Shown one piece after another: positions 1 through 8,121 of a stretch of 64,000 nt of DNA. Positions within the stretch are counted from its first letter, which is position 1. Every line of letters starts with the position of its first letter. A program made the position numbers and the translations under genes. The stretch is from assembly GCA_028874195.1 (NCBI GenBank), contig JAPPLM010000019.1:1-64000 (forward strand), written 5' to 3'. This DNA is from Chloroflexota bacterium. GTDB lineage: Bacteria; Chloroflexota; UBA11872; VXOZ01. A model generated the notes under the pieces. That model made no database searches. It worked only from the letters and a program-made list of their open reading frames with translations, and was not told where the DNA came from.

Positions 1-51
1 CCAACTGAAGTATTCATCAACCAAGTGTTGCACTTGAAATGTGAATCCACC

Positions 52-75
52 TTCCCGCTTGCGCGGGAATGACGG
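52..75. repeat. Intergenic hairpin repeat, TTCCCG/CGGGAA family
   Basis: A short inverted repeat (TTCCCGC, TTG, GCGGGAA, then TGACGG) lies downstream of aroB. Related copies sit at 15596-15620 and 34196-34222, each ending GGGAATGACGG. Position and structure fit a dispersed bacterial intergenic palindrome that may also end transcripts. No T-tract is present, so terminator function is only possible. Confidence 0.6.
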
Positions 76-137
76 AAAGAGCCGTAGAGTTCTCCGTATC
101 GGCAGGCGAATCGCAAGGAATACTTCTATGCGGTGAA

Positions 138-1187
138 TTAGCTTGCCCGCAGTTCGTGAATTACCTGACGCACCAGCGTCTGCGGCACATCACTCTCTAT
201 GCGGGGCGTGCCGATTTCCTCCAAGAGGATCCAGCGCACCTTGCCTTGAAGGTTTTTCTTATCAAGGGTGATGGCTTCTTCGATAGCGGCGGGGTCAACT
301 GCAGTGTACTGCGGGGGCAGCGCGTATTGCGCGATGACGGCTTGCTGCATTTCAAACGCGTCTTGGCCGAGGAGTCCTAGCTCACGGGCGATGCGCGCCG
401 CGCCGTGCATGCCGATAGCGACCGCCTCTCCGTGGAGATACGTCTGGTAGCCGGTGGCGGCCTCCAACGCGTGGCCGATGGTGTGGCCGTAGTTGAGGAG
501 CGCACGGATACCTTGCTCTTTGGGGTCTTCTGCCACCACTTTCTGCTTCCAGCCTACGCAGCGCGGCACGACCTCCAGCAGGAAGTCGGGCGTAAGGTCG
601 GCGGGTCCTCGCTTGGCAATCTCCGCAAAGAGCGGCGCATCGAAGAGCAGCGCGGTCTTGATGACTTCCGCCCAACCGGCCAGCAGGTCTCTCTGCGTTA
701 GCGTTTCTAAGAAACTGATGTCGATGCACGTGATCAGAGCCGGATAGAACGCGCCGACGAGGTTCTTGCCTTCCGGCAGGTCTACTGCCACCTTGCCGCC
801 AATGCTGCTGTCGATTTGCGCCACCAGCGTCGTCGGCACCTGCACCAAAGGCATGCCGCGCAAGTAAGTTGCAGCGACGAAACCGGCCAGGTCGCCGACG
901 ACACCGCCGCCGAACGCCAAGATAGTTTCTTTGCGTTCCGCGCGCTGCTCGGCGAGCCAGTGATAGATGCGTTCGGCCTCGCGAAGGTTCTTGCTCGCCT
1001 CACCGGACGGCACGAGGTATGTAGCTACCGAGCACCCCTCATTGGCCAGCGTCCTTGCCAGCTTGTTCTGTGTATGCTGCGCCACGCGCTCGTCGGCGAT
1101 GATGAAGAGCCGTCCGTCAATGCCGTGGCGCGCGAGGGCACTCGCCAGATCGGGCAGGATATCCCTGCCTACGAGGGCTTCTTCCAT
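138..1187 (-). CDS. aroB: 3-dehydroquinate synthase
   Basis: Cytoplasmic enzyme of the shikimate pathway that converts DAHP to 3-dehydroquinate with NAD+ and a divalent metal. The 349-residue product is the usual length. It shows the NAD-binding GGGVVGDLAGFVAA stretch, VPTTLVAQIDSSIGGK, and the metal-ligand region LNYGHTIGHALE followed by HGEAVAIGM. The reading frame is open further upstream to 1358, but that part has no family similarity and overlaps aroK, so the start at 1187 (MEEALVGRD) is chosen; it overlaps the aroK end by 19 bases. It is the last recognisable gene of an aroE-aroC-aroK-aroB cluster on the minus strand, which suggests translational coupling to aroK. Confidence 0.95.
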   Translation of the reverse strand: MEEALVGRDILPDLASALARHGIDGRLFIIADERVAQHTQNKLARTLANEGCSVATYLVPSGEASKNLREAERIYHWLAEQRAERKETILAFGGGVVGDLAGFVAATYLRGMPLVQVPTTLVAQIDSSIGGKVAVDLPEGKNLVGAFYPALITCIDISFLETLTQRDLLAGWAEVIKTALLFDAPLFAEIAKRGPADLTPDFLLEVVPRCVGWKQKVVAEDPKEQGIRALLNYGHTIGHALEAATGYQTYLHGEAVAIGMHGAARIARELGLLGQDAFEMQQAVIAQYALPPQYTAVDPAAIEEAITLDKKNLQGKVRWILLEEIGTPRIESDVPQTLVRQVIHELRAS

Positions 1188-1693
1188 GCTTGCACCTGAT
1201 TCCACAGGAGATCGGCGGCGGCCTCGTGGCTCTTGCCGTCGGTATGCACAGACACGTGGCTCGCCTGGCTGTAATCCTGATGCCGTTCTGCGGCCATAGC
1301 GCGGATTCTGCCCAGCGGGTCCGGGGCTTTGAGTAGGGGGCGGGTGTGGACGCTCCACTTCAGTCGATCGAGAAGCGTCTCGGGAGTGGCCCGCAGCCAG
1401 ATTACCAGGTTTCCCGCCCGCATAGCGGAGCGGTTCTCCGGGTCGAGGACCGCGCCGCCGCCGGTGCTAACGACATAGTGCCGTTGCGCGCAGATTTCCC
1501 GCACGACACGCCGTTCAAGTTCTCGGAAGTATTCTTCGCCCTGATCTTGGAAGATCTGGGATATCCGCCGCTTTTCCTGCCGTTCGATTTCGCTGTCGGT
1601 ATCGATGAAGCGCCAGCGCAGCTTGCGCGCCAGCAACCTGCCGACGGAGGACTTGCCCGTGCCCGAAAGACCGATGAGTACTACGTTCTCTAT
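1169..1693 (-). CDS. aroK: Shikimate kinase with a non-standard start codon
   Basis: Phosphorylates shikimate with ATP. The P-loop GLSGTGKS, the shikimate-binding DTDSEIE and the GGGAV loop are all present, and the length (about 174 residues) matches the family. The P-loop lies upstream of the first in-frame ATG, GTG or TTG (a TTG at 1636). The frame is open upstream to a TAA inside aroC without any of these codons. The position where the family normally begins (x-E-N-V-V-L-I-G) is an ATA at 1691-1693 that overlaps the aroC TAG stop. It is preceded by GGAAGGG at about 8 bases, a good ribosome-binding site. I infer initiation at ATA, or a base error there; an ATT further upstream is the other option. 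Confidence 0.85.
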   Translation of the reverse strand: MENVVLIGLSGTGKSSVGRLLARKLRWRFIDTDSEIERQEKRRISQIFQDQGEEYFRELERRVVREICAQRHYVVSTGGGAVLDPENRSAMRAGNLVIWLRATPETLLDRLKWSVHTRPLLKAPDPLGRIRAMAAERHQDYSQASHVSVHTDGKSHEAAADLLWNQVQAWKKPS

Positions 1694-2865
1694 TTTGGCA
1701 GCCCTTCCACGTACCCCTGATAGTTGCGCTCGATCTCGGTCAAGCTGTCGCCGCCGAATTTCTCCAGAAACGCATCTGCCAGGATGATGGCCACCATCGC
1801 CTCGCCGATCACGCCCGCGGCGGGAACTGCCGTCGTGTCGGCGCGTTCGTAGTGGGCTTGCGCTGGTTCCAAGGTTGCCAGGTCTACTGACGGGAGCGGA
1901 CTCTTAATGGTGGAGATCGGCTTCAGCGCCCCACGCACCAAGAGCGGCTCACCGTTGCTGATGCCCGCTTCCAGCCCGCCCGCGCGGTTGCTCAGGCGAG
2001 AGAAGCCCCGGCCTTGCTCAAAGCGGATTTGGTCCTGCACTTGCGAGCCTTGCAGGCGCGCGTTCTCGAACGCCGGGCCGAACTCGACCCCCTTTGTGGC
2101 GTTGATCGAGAGAATCGCCGCCGCCAGCCGGGAGTCCAAGCGCCGGTCCCAGAAGACGTGGCTGCCCAGTCCGATGGGAACACCCCACGCCACGACGTTG
2201 TAGACGCCGCCCAGGCTATCGCCCGCTGCTTTCATTTCGTCGATGAGCGCCACCATCTGCCGGCTTGCCTCCGGGTCCGGGCAGCGCAACGGGTCCTCCT
2301 CCATGGCATCCCAGTCCACGGTGTCCGGATTTTGCGTGACTTCATACACACCGTCTATTTCAATCGGTCCGAGCACTGAGACGTAGCTGGCGATCTTTAT
2401 GCCAAAGTGACTCAAGAGCGCGCGGCAAACGCCAGATGCAGCCAGGCGCGCCGCTGTCTCGCGGGCGCTGGAACGTTCCAGGATGGGGCGAATGTCGTCG
2501 AAACCGTACTTGAAGACACCCACAAGATCGGCATGTCCTGGCCGTAGGTGTGTCACCTTCTTGACCGGAGTATCGACGGGTTCCACCGCCATGATTTCCT
2601 GCCAGTTTTCCCAGTCCTTGTTGCCTACCAACATGGCAATGGGACTGCCGATGCTCTTGCCGTGGCGAACGCCGGAGAGAATCTGGGCGGCGTCTTTCTC
2701 AATCTGCTGACGACGGCCGCGACCGTAGCCCTTTTGACGACGGGTCATGTGGCGGCCGATCTCTTCCGCCGAGATCGGTAAGCCGGAGGGCATGCCCTCA
2801 ACAATGGTCAGCAGGGCTTGTCCGTGTGATTCACCGGCCGTGAGAATCTTCAGTACGCGTAGCAC
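1690..2865 (-). CDS. aroC: Chorismate synthase
   Basis: Converts EPSP to chorismate using reduced FMN, the last common step to aromatic amino acids. The 391-residue product begins MLRVLKILTAGESHGQAL, the family's N-terminal signature, and carries RRQKGYGRG, the conserved RPGHADL and GRSSARETA-like (ERSSARETAARLAA) motifs. A C-terminal VDLATLEPAQ segment is family-typical. It sits between aroE (upstream) and aroK (downstream, overlapping by 4 bases), so co-transcription is very likely. About 230 bases with a GC-rich hairpin separate it from aroE. Confidence 0.97.
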   Translation of the reverse strand: MLRVLKILTAGESHGQALLTIVEGMPSGLPISAEEIGRHMTRRQKGYGRGRRQQIEKDAAQILSGVRHGKSIGSPIAMLVGNKDWENWQEIMAVEPVDTPVKKVTHLRPGHADLVGVFKYGFDDIRPILERSSARETAARLAASGVCRALLSHFGIKIASYVSVLGPIEIDGVYEVTQNPDTVDWDAMEEDPLRCPDPEASRQMVALIDEMKAAGDSLGGVYNVVAWGVPIGLGSHVFWDRRLDSRLAAAILSINATKGVEFGPAFENARLQGSQVQDQIRFEQGRGFSRLSNRAGGLEAGISNGEPLLVRGALKPISTIKSPLPSVDLATLEPAQAHYERADTTAVPAAGVIGEAMVAIILADAFLEKFGGDSLTEIERNYQGYVEGLPK

Positions 2866-3009
2866 GGTAATCTCATGCCTTTGTGTAAGGTACGTGCCGC
2901 TGGTTCAGCGGACGCATTCGTCCCACGCTTCTCTCTTTACAAAGAGCAACCGCGGAAATCCAGGTGTCTACTCCCCCGCAGCCGACGGCGGCCACATGCC
3001 CTCACCCCG

Positions 3010-3032
3010 CCCCTCTCCCACGGGGAGAGGGG
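3010..3032. repeat. GC-rich perfect palindrome between aroE and aroC
   Basis: CCCCTCTCCC and GGGAGAGGGG form a perfect 10-bp stem with a 3-base loop. It lies in a low-complexity C- and G-rich stretch (about 2995-3085) inside the minus-strand operon. It could attenuate or process the aroE-aroC transcript, or be a mobile intergenic repeat. There is no T-run, so it is not a standard terminator. Confidence 0.6.
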
Positions 3033-3092
3033 GACGACCACATGCCCGTCACCCGCCTTCTTTCCGAGGAGGAGGGGGAAGTCAACGGAGGC

Positions 3093-3962
3093 TCATGCGC
3101 CAAGCGCGGCTTGCGCCTTGGCCTTCATCAGTTTAAGGGGCGCGGGCTTTCCTGTCCAGCGTTCGAAGGCGGCGGCGCCCTGATAGACGAGCATGGGGAG
3201 TCCATCAAGCGTACGGGCTGCGCCGGCTTGGGCAAAACGAAGGAGGCGGGTGCGGCTCGGCGTATAGACGAGGTCAAAGACAGTTTGATCCCGCCGAAAA
3301 ACGTGCGGCGGGAGGGGTGACTCGTCCGGCGCGGGACCCTTGGCCATGCCGACGGCGGTGGAGTTCACGATAATGTCGGCCGCCGTGGCTGCGGCCTGCA
3401 CTTCCGCGCTCTGCCAGCCCGCGACCGCAGTCTCTTGGGCGTGAAGTGCGGCCCTTAGGGAGTCCAGGAGGTTCTCCGCTCGCTCACGGTGCCGGTTCGC
3501 CAGCGTAATGTGGCTCGCGCCGGCGTGCGCGAGAGCGACCAGCACGGCGCGTCCCGCGCCGCCCGCGCCCAGCACGAGCACGCGCTTGCCGGCAGGATCG
3601 GTGGCGCCATCGGTGCGGAGAGCGGTAAGAAAGCCGTGAGCATCGGTGTTGTCGCCGACGAGGTCTCCACCTTCCTTGAATAGGGTGTTGACCGCGCCGA
3701 TGGTCTCCGCGGTGGGTGTGCACCGGTCAACCAAGCTGATTACGGCCTCTTTGTGGGGGATGGTCACATTGAGACCCAGCCACTCCGCTTCGTGTAGCTT
3801 GGCAATAAATTCGGGCAGTTCTTCCGCAGTCACCGGATAGGGGCGGTAGCTGGCAGAGATGCCGTAGTGATCGAATGCCGGTTGCTGAAAGGCAGGCGAG
3901 ATCGTATGCGAGAGGGGATATCCGGTCACGCCGACTTTGCGGACTATCTGCGCTGCTGTCAT
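3093..3962 (-). CDS. aroE: Shikimate dehydrogenase (NADP+)
   Basis: Reduces 3-dehydroshikimate to shikimate. The shikimate-binding GYPLSHTISPAFQ lies at residues about 12-24, the catalytic Lys/Asp pair occurs in NVTIPHKE and NTDAHGF, and a Rossmann GAGGAGRA follows. The C-terminal LVYQGAAAFERWTG is typical. The start at 3962 (MTAAQIVRK) is chosen because AGGAG precedes it by 6-7 bases and family similarity begins there; the frame continues open to 4028 without similarity. The product is 289 residues, normal for AroE. It is the promoter-proximal gene of the aro cluster. Confidence 0.95.
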   Translation of the reverse strand: MTAAQIVRKVGVTGYPLSHTISPAFQQPAFDHYGISASYRPYPVTAEELPEFIAKLHEAEWLGLNVTIPHKEAVISLVDRCTPTAETIGAVNTLFKEGGDLVGDNTDAHGFLTALRTDGATDPAGKRVLVLGAGGAGRAVLVALAHAGASHITLANRHRERAENLLDSLRAALHAQETAVAGWQSAEVQAAATAADIIVNSTAVGMAKGPAPDESPLPPHVFRRDQTVFDLVYTPSRTRLLRFAQAGAARTLDGLPMLVYQGAAAFERWTGKPAPLKLMKAKAQAALGA

Positions 3963-4411
3963 GCGAACTCCTGGAAATTGAGCAGGAAGCGCGGTTCTGC
4001 ATGGCTGGTTAGAGAAGCACGCAGCCACCGGGAAATGCAGTTTAGAGAGAGTACCGCCTAGGGTCTACTGCCGCCGTAGCCAACTGCGATCCGGATGCCG
4101 CAGGGGCGCTTACAGCCAGATCCGTCGGGACGAGCATGTCCTGCAAAACTTCCCAAGCCTGTACGCGCGCTTCAATGCTACCGCCTCGATTCCCAGCGGT
4201 CAACGGCTGCCTGCGACAGCGGGAAAGTTTGTCAAGCAGAACCCAGCGCGCAGTGACGGGGACGCTCTTTCTATGATCGGTGGGCGTAGCTCCTGCGGTC
4301 GCTATAGCACTGAAAAGATTGAACTGTGGTATCATACCAGCTAAGGTCACGCTGGACACGTGATCGGGATAGTCCGAAGAATTTTGGAAGAGTGAGGCAC
4401 GACGTATTGTA
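3963..4411. other. Divergent intergenic region between aroE and the NYN/TPR gene
   Basis: About 450 bases separate two divergent genes, so promoters for both should lie here. The only clear structure is an 11-base perfect palindrome GGTATCATACC at 4328-4338, 75-85 bases upstream of the plus-strand start, which could be an operator. I could not assign a convincing -35/-10 pair, T-box or riboswitch. A minus-strand open frame (4042-4479) has no recognisable similarity. Confidence 0.5.
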
Positions 4412-6382
4412 ATGAATTGTCCAACATGTGGGAGTTTGAACAAAGGCAGTAGCCTTATATGTGTGGCCTGCGGACACACGCTGGAGTCGCTAAAATCCGC
4501 AATCGGTACCCCCCTTCAGGCTAGCAAGCCGCATCGCCTAATGATCTTCATTGATGCGGCCAACATCGAACGACAAGCCCGTGACATCGGCATCATGCGC
4601 GTGCCATGGCACCTGATCCGAGACCAGCTCCGAGGAGAAGACACGCTCCTGGGAGCCTATTACTATACGGGCACGGACTTGCGCGTAGAGGGCTTTCGCC
4701 AGCAGCTCGACTATCTTGTGACCCACGGCTTTCGCGTGGTGCACAAGCGATCAAAAGAATTGCCGGGCGGAGGCTACAAAGGCAATCTCGACATCGAAAT
4801 GTCGCTGGACATGCTCGATTTCGTCGGGTTCTACGACAAGGCCTTCGCGCTGACCGGAGACGGGGACTTCATTCCCGTGTTTTCGCGCTTGCGCGACCGG
4901 GGCGTCCAGGTAATGGTGGGCAACTTTGGCGTGGGCAGCGATCCCGGCTTGAAGCTGGTGGCGGACGGATACATCGACCTTGGGTTGCTGCTCTCGCTGG
5001 TCATCGAACATGAAAAGCTCCGCACGGAGCAGGCGCAGTTCGATCAGCCGGAGTTGCCGCTGGGTGAAGCGCTGGATACCCATGTCGACCGGAACATGCT
5101 GGCCGCCCGGTTGTACAGTCTCGGCCGCAACGCGTTCGACCGCAACGAATTGTCGCGGGCGCTGAACCACTTTTCGCAGGCGGTGCGCTTGATGCCGCGT
5201 CAGGCGCGTTACCGGCATCGACTGGCGCTCTGCCTGGCCGCCTTGGGCCGGTATGCAGACGCTGCGAACGAACTCGAGGACTTGGTACGCCAGCAGGATG
5301 ACGACGCGGAGGTCTTCTATGATCTCGGCCAAGTGTACGAAAAGCTGGGCGCGCCGGATAAGGCTCTGGAAGCGTATGCACGTTGCAGCAATCTAGACAG
5401 CCGATACAAGGACGTCCAGTCGCGCCGACAGGAACTGGAGCGCGCAACCAAGAGCAGTAACGGCCAAACGACGCATGGCGAGGAAGCCGCGCGCCCGCGT
5501 GGACGCGGGACGCGATCACGACAGTCCGCTTCTACGCGCCAGCCACGTGCTTCGACAGGCTCAGCACGAACGGAATCTCGTACGGCGCCTGCAACAACGG
5601 AATCTCGTACGGAGCCCGCGCGAACGGAACCTCAAGCCGCACCGGCACGAACGGAATCTCAAGCCACGCCGGATACTGCAGCACGTGAGAGCAGTTCGCG
5701 CAAACGGACTCAGCCTGAGCCACGGAAGGAAAAGGATGAGAAGGCCGTCGAGAAGCCTGCGATAGCGGTATCCTCTGCCTCAGCCGGCATGGCGCTGGCG
5801 TTCCAACAAATGTTGCAAGGTGAACACCAGGAGGCGCTAGGCGTCTTAGAACAGGCGGCACGGCAGGAGCCGGAAAACCTCGATGTTGCTCTCGCCTTTG
5901 CTCAGCAGCTTGCCGTCACCGGCGAGCACACGCGCGCGGCTATGATGGCGGAGCAACTTGTGTTGGACAACCCCCAAAACTATGGGCCGGTCGCGGTGCT
6001 CGGACGCATTTGCTACGAGCGGGGCAAGTTCAAGGATGCGCTCGAGCAATTCACGCAAGCGCTCGCACTGGCAAAACAGACCGACGATACCCCTGCGCAA
6101 GCCTTCCTCTACCGTATGCTCATCTGGACGCACTTGGAGACCGGCAATGAAGCTGAAGCCTTGGCGGCTGGCGAAGCGGGCTGTGCCGTAGCGCCGGATG
6201 ACCAACAGTTGCGACGCCTGGTTGATCGCGTGAAGGGTGAGCAAGAGGACGCGGCTCCGGCTACTCCGTCGAGCGACGGAGTGAGTAGTGACGGTGCAGT
6301 TGCGGTCGCGGCCCAGCAAGAGTCTGCAGCGGACGAACCCGTGGGGCAGGCTGCGGCAGCGGCAGGGCCCAGCGCAGAGTAG
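4412..6382 (+). CDS. Zinc-ribbon, NYN (LabA/DUF88-type) nuclease and TPR protein
   Basis: A 656-residue modular protein. Residues 3-20 form a CPTC/CVAC zinc ribbon. Residues about 42-200 are a NYN domain of the PIN-like fold, with acidic positions in IFIDAANIE, NLDIEMSLDML and LTGDGDF, which in this family coordinate metal for RNA cleavage. TPR-like helical repeats follow (about 230-340 and 470-600), separated by a Ser/Thr/Arg/Glu-rich linker (about 345-460). The C-terminus is Ala-rich. The domains suggest an RNA-processing nuclease with a protein-interaction scaffold; the substrate is unknown. The linker DNA includes a dispersed repeat (5550-5573) and repeated AACGGAATCTC units, so it looks recently expanded. 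Confidence 0.85.
   Translation: MNCPTCGSLNKGSSLICVACGHTLESLKSAIGTPLQASKPHRLMIFIDAANIERQARDIGIMRVPWHLIRDQLRGEDTLLGAYYYTGTDLRVEGFRQQLDYLVTHGFRVVHKRSKELPGGGYKGNLDIEMSLDMLDFVGFYDKAFALTGDGDFIPVFSRLRDRGVQVMVGNFGVGSDPGLKLVADGYIDLGLLLSLVIEHEKLRTEQAQFDQPELPLGEALDTHVDRNMLAARLYSLGRNAFDRNELSRALNHFSQAVRLMPRQARYRHRLALCLAALGRYADAANELEDLVRQQDDDAEVFYDLGQVYEKLGAPDKALEAYARCSNLDSRYKDVQSRRQELERATKSSNGQTTHGEEAARPRGRGTRSRQSASTRQPRASTGSARTESRTAPATTESRTEPARTEPQAAPARTESQATPDTAARESSSRKRTQPEPRKEKDEKAVEKPAIAVSSASAGMALAFQQMLQGEHQEALGVLEQAARQEPENLDVALAFAQQLAVTGEHTRAAMMAEQLVLDNPQNYGPVAVLGRICYERGKFKDALEQFTQALALAKQTDDTPAQAFLYRMLIWTHLETGNEAEALAAGEAGCAVAPDDQQLRRLVDRVKGEQEDAAPATPSSDGVSSDGAVAVAAQQESAADEPVGQAAAAAGPSAE
5550..5573. 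repeat. Dispersed CTTCGACAGGCTCAGCACGAACGG repeat inside a coding linker
   Basis: The same 20-plus-base word found between genes at 20868-20891, and in variant form at 20993-21027 and 27527-27628, occurs here within the reading frame of the NYN/TPR gene. It encodes STGSARTE and is followed by degenerate repeats of AACGGAATCTC. Elsewhere in the window this repeat is intergenic. Confidence 0.8.
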
Positions 6383-6574
6383 GTTCTTTCGCACATAGGT
6401 GTCACTGGCCCGCATGTGCTTAGGCCGGTTTCGGCGCAGAGCCGCCGGAGACGATGCTTCCCCAGGCGAGCGCTTAGCCAACGGCGCCAGCGTGCCCCCA
6501 GGCAATCTTGCGGCAACCGCGGCCCGCATGAGGTATCCCACTTCTTGCCCGTATGGCAGCTTGGCCGGTATCAT

Positions 6575-6597
6575 GTTAACTAAGTGAATTAGTTAAC
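6575..6597. promoter_or_regulatory. Perfect palindromic operator upstream of the Rrf2 regulator
   Basis: GTTAACTAA and TTAGTTAAC are perfect 9-base inverted arms around a 5-base spacer, in an AT-rich island 32 bases before the Rrf2-type gene. Rrf2 regulators bind such AT-rich dyads and often control their own gene. Autoregulation is inferred from position and symmetry. Confidence 0.75.
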
Positions 6598-6628
6598 AAA
6601 AGATACAGGTCCAGCGAGTGGAAGCGCT

Positions 6629-7066
6629 ATGCGTATTTCGATGAAGGCGGACTATGCCGTTCGTGCCGTGGTCGACTTGGGTCACCGCTACGGTCAAGGG
6701 CTGGTGCAGAGCGCGGAGATTGCCCAACGGCAGTTCATTCCGGAAGCCTATCTGGACCAGTTGCTGACTGCGCTGCGCAAGGCGGGCATAGTACGCAGCC
6801 TGCGCGGGCCGCAAGGCGGTCACGAACTGGCGCGACCGCCCGATCAGATTACCATGGAAGTTGTCGTTTCGACGCTCGAGGGGCCGTTCACGCCGGTGGA
6901 GTGCCTCGAAAACATCCCATTCTGCGCGCTGGTGCCGGGCTGCGGACAGCGCGAAGTATGGCAAGAGATCCAAGACTCGGTGCAGTCCGTTTTGACCCGC
7001 CACACAATTGCCGATTTAGTTGCCCGCGAGAAGGAACGGCGCGAGCGCATCGTATACTATATCTGA
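6629..7066 (+). CDS. Rrf2-family transcriptional regulator, IscR/CymR-like
   Basis: A 145-residue winged-helix regulator. MRISMKADYAVRAVVDLG is the Rrf2 N-terminus, and LRGPQGGHELARP is the wing region. Three cysteines at 92, 99 and 105 lie almost exactly where IscR holds its Fe-S cluster (92, 98, 104), so cluster or thiol sensing is plausible. It is followed at 34 bases by a ThiF/MoeB-type gene and then a JAMM peptidase, as in cysteine or sulfur-transfer loci controlled by CymR/IscR-type proteins. The first cysteine spacing is one residue longer than in IscR. Target and ligand are inferred. Confidence 0.9.
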   Translation: MRISMKADYAVRAVVDLGHRYGQGLVQSAEIAQRQFIPEAYLDQLLTALRKAGIVRSLRGPQGGHELARPPDQITMEVVVSTLEGPFTPVECLENIPFCALVPGCGQREVWQEIQDSVQSVLTRHTIADLVAREKERRERIVYYI

Positions 7067-7100
7067 TACCTGCCAAGACGAAGGGATGAAGGAGGAACAT

Positions 7101-7964
7101 ATGAGTGCAGTCGCAAAGCGGCGCAGTTTGTTTACGCCCGAACAGGTGCAACGTTACAGCAGGCACATCATCTTGTCCGAGGTGGGACCGATCGGCCAGC
7201 GCAAGTTAATGAATGCCAAGGTCTTGCTCCTCGGCGCCGGCGGGCTGGGTTCTCCAGCGGCGCTCTACCTGGCAGCGGCCGGTATCGGCACGCTGGGAAT
7301 CGTGGACTTCGACGAGGTGGACTTGAGCAACTTGCAGCGCCAGATACTGCACGGTCATTCTGACGTCGGTCGTCCGAAAGTGGACTCCGCCCAGGATCGC
7401 CTACGCGAGGTCAATCCCGACGTGAATGTGGTGGCCCATACCGAGCACCTCAACTCGGACAATGTTATGGACGTTTTTGCCGAATACGATGTGATCGTAG
7501 ACGGCACGGACAATTTCCCCACACGCTACCTCGTGAACGACGCTGCCTTCTTCTTGAACAAACCGGTGGTGCACGGGAGTATTTTCCGCTTTGAGGGTCA
7601 GGCGACCGTATTCGAACCGGGCAAGGGTTGCTATCGTTGCCTTTACCCGGAACCGCCGCCACCTGAAATGGCGCCTTCCTGCTCCGAGGCGGGCGTATTG
7701 GGAGTCTTGCCCGGCATAGTCGGGTCCATTCAGGCGGTGGAGACCGCCAAGTTGGTCTTGGGCATCGGCGATACACTGACAAACCGGCTGCTGCTCTTTG
7801 ATGCGCTGGCGCTGAGCTTTCATGAAGTCAAGCTGCGCCGTGATCCCGCGTGCCCGGTCTGCGGCGACAATCCAACCATTACGGAGTTGATCGACTACGA
7901 GGCCTTCTGCGGTATGCCGGCGGTGGAGCAGACGCTGGACGTGACCTCCGGTACAACAACGTAG
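7101..7964 (+). CDS. ThiF/MoeB-type sulfur-carrier adenylyltransferase
   Basis: An E1-like enzyme that adenylates the C-terminal glycine of a ubiquitin-like sulfur carrier (ThiS, MoaD or CysO type). It has the RYSRHIILSEVG start, the ATP-binding GAGGLGSPAALYLAAAG, DFDEVDLSNLQRQ, VDGTDNFPTRYL, two zinc CxxC pairs (CYRC and CPVC) and the SCSEAGVLG cysteine loop. At 287 residues it lacks the C-terminal rhodanese domain of longer homologues. The start at 7101 has GGAGGA six bases upstream; the frame is open from 7020 but overlaps the regulator. No carrier gene is visible nearby, so the partner is unknown. The JAMM gene downstream suggests a CysO/Mec-like sulfur route. Confidence 0.92.
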   Translation: MSAVAKRRSLFTPEQVQRYSRHIILSEVGPIGQRKLMNAKVLLLGAGGLGSPAALYLAAAGIGTLGIVDFDEVDLSNLQRQILHGHSDVGRPKVDSAQDRLREVNPDVNVVAHTEHLNSDNVMDVFAEYDVIVDGTDNFPTRYLVNDAAFFLNKPVVHGSIFRFEGQATVFEPGKGCYRCLYPEPPPPEMAPSCSEAGVLGVLPGIVGSIQAVETAKLVLGIGDTLTNRLLLFDALALSFHEVKLRRDPACPVCGDNPTITELIDYEAFCGMPAVEQTLDVTSGTTT

Positions 7965-8121
7965 TTCTAACGTCGCCGCGCTAGCCTGTCGCGTTTGTGA
8001 ACTATCGGGCGGATTGGGACAGGCGCGGAGAAGGGTGTGCTCACTAGACCGAAAACTATGGAGAACTCCTGCAGTTCATTGACGAACTCAGGGATTGCGA
8101 GCGCAAGTAGCAGTGCTCCAG

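Noticed and set aside
3988-4010. An AACCGCG-containing stretch upstream of aroE on the minus strand, resembling a T-box antiterminator
   Set aside because: The full conserved T-box bulge and a specifier stem-loop could not be found, and the match is too short.
4042-4479. A 145-codon minus-strand frame between aroE and the NYN/TPR gene
   Set aside because: No recognisable similarity, no ribosome-binding site, and it overlaps the start of the NYN/TPR gene on the other strand.
8059-8115. A short plus-strand reading frame before the JAMM gene that looks like a protein C-terminus (ENYGELLQFIDELRD)
   Set aside because: It is only 19 codons between two stops with no start codon; at most a gene remnant.
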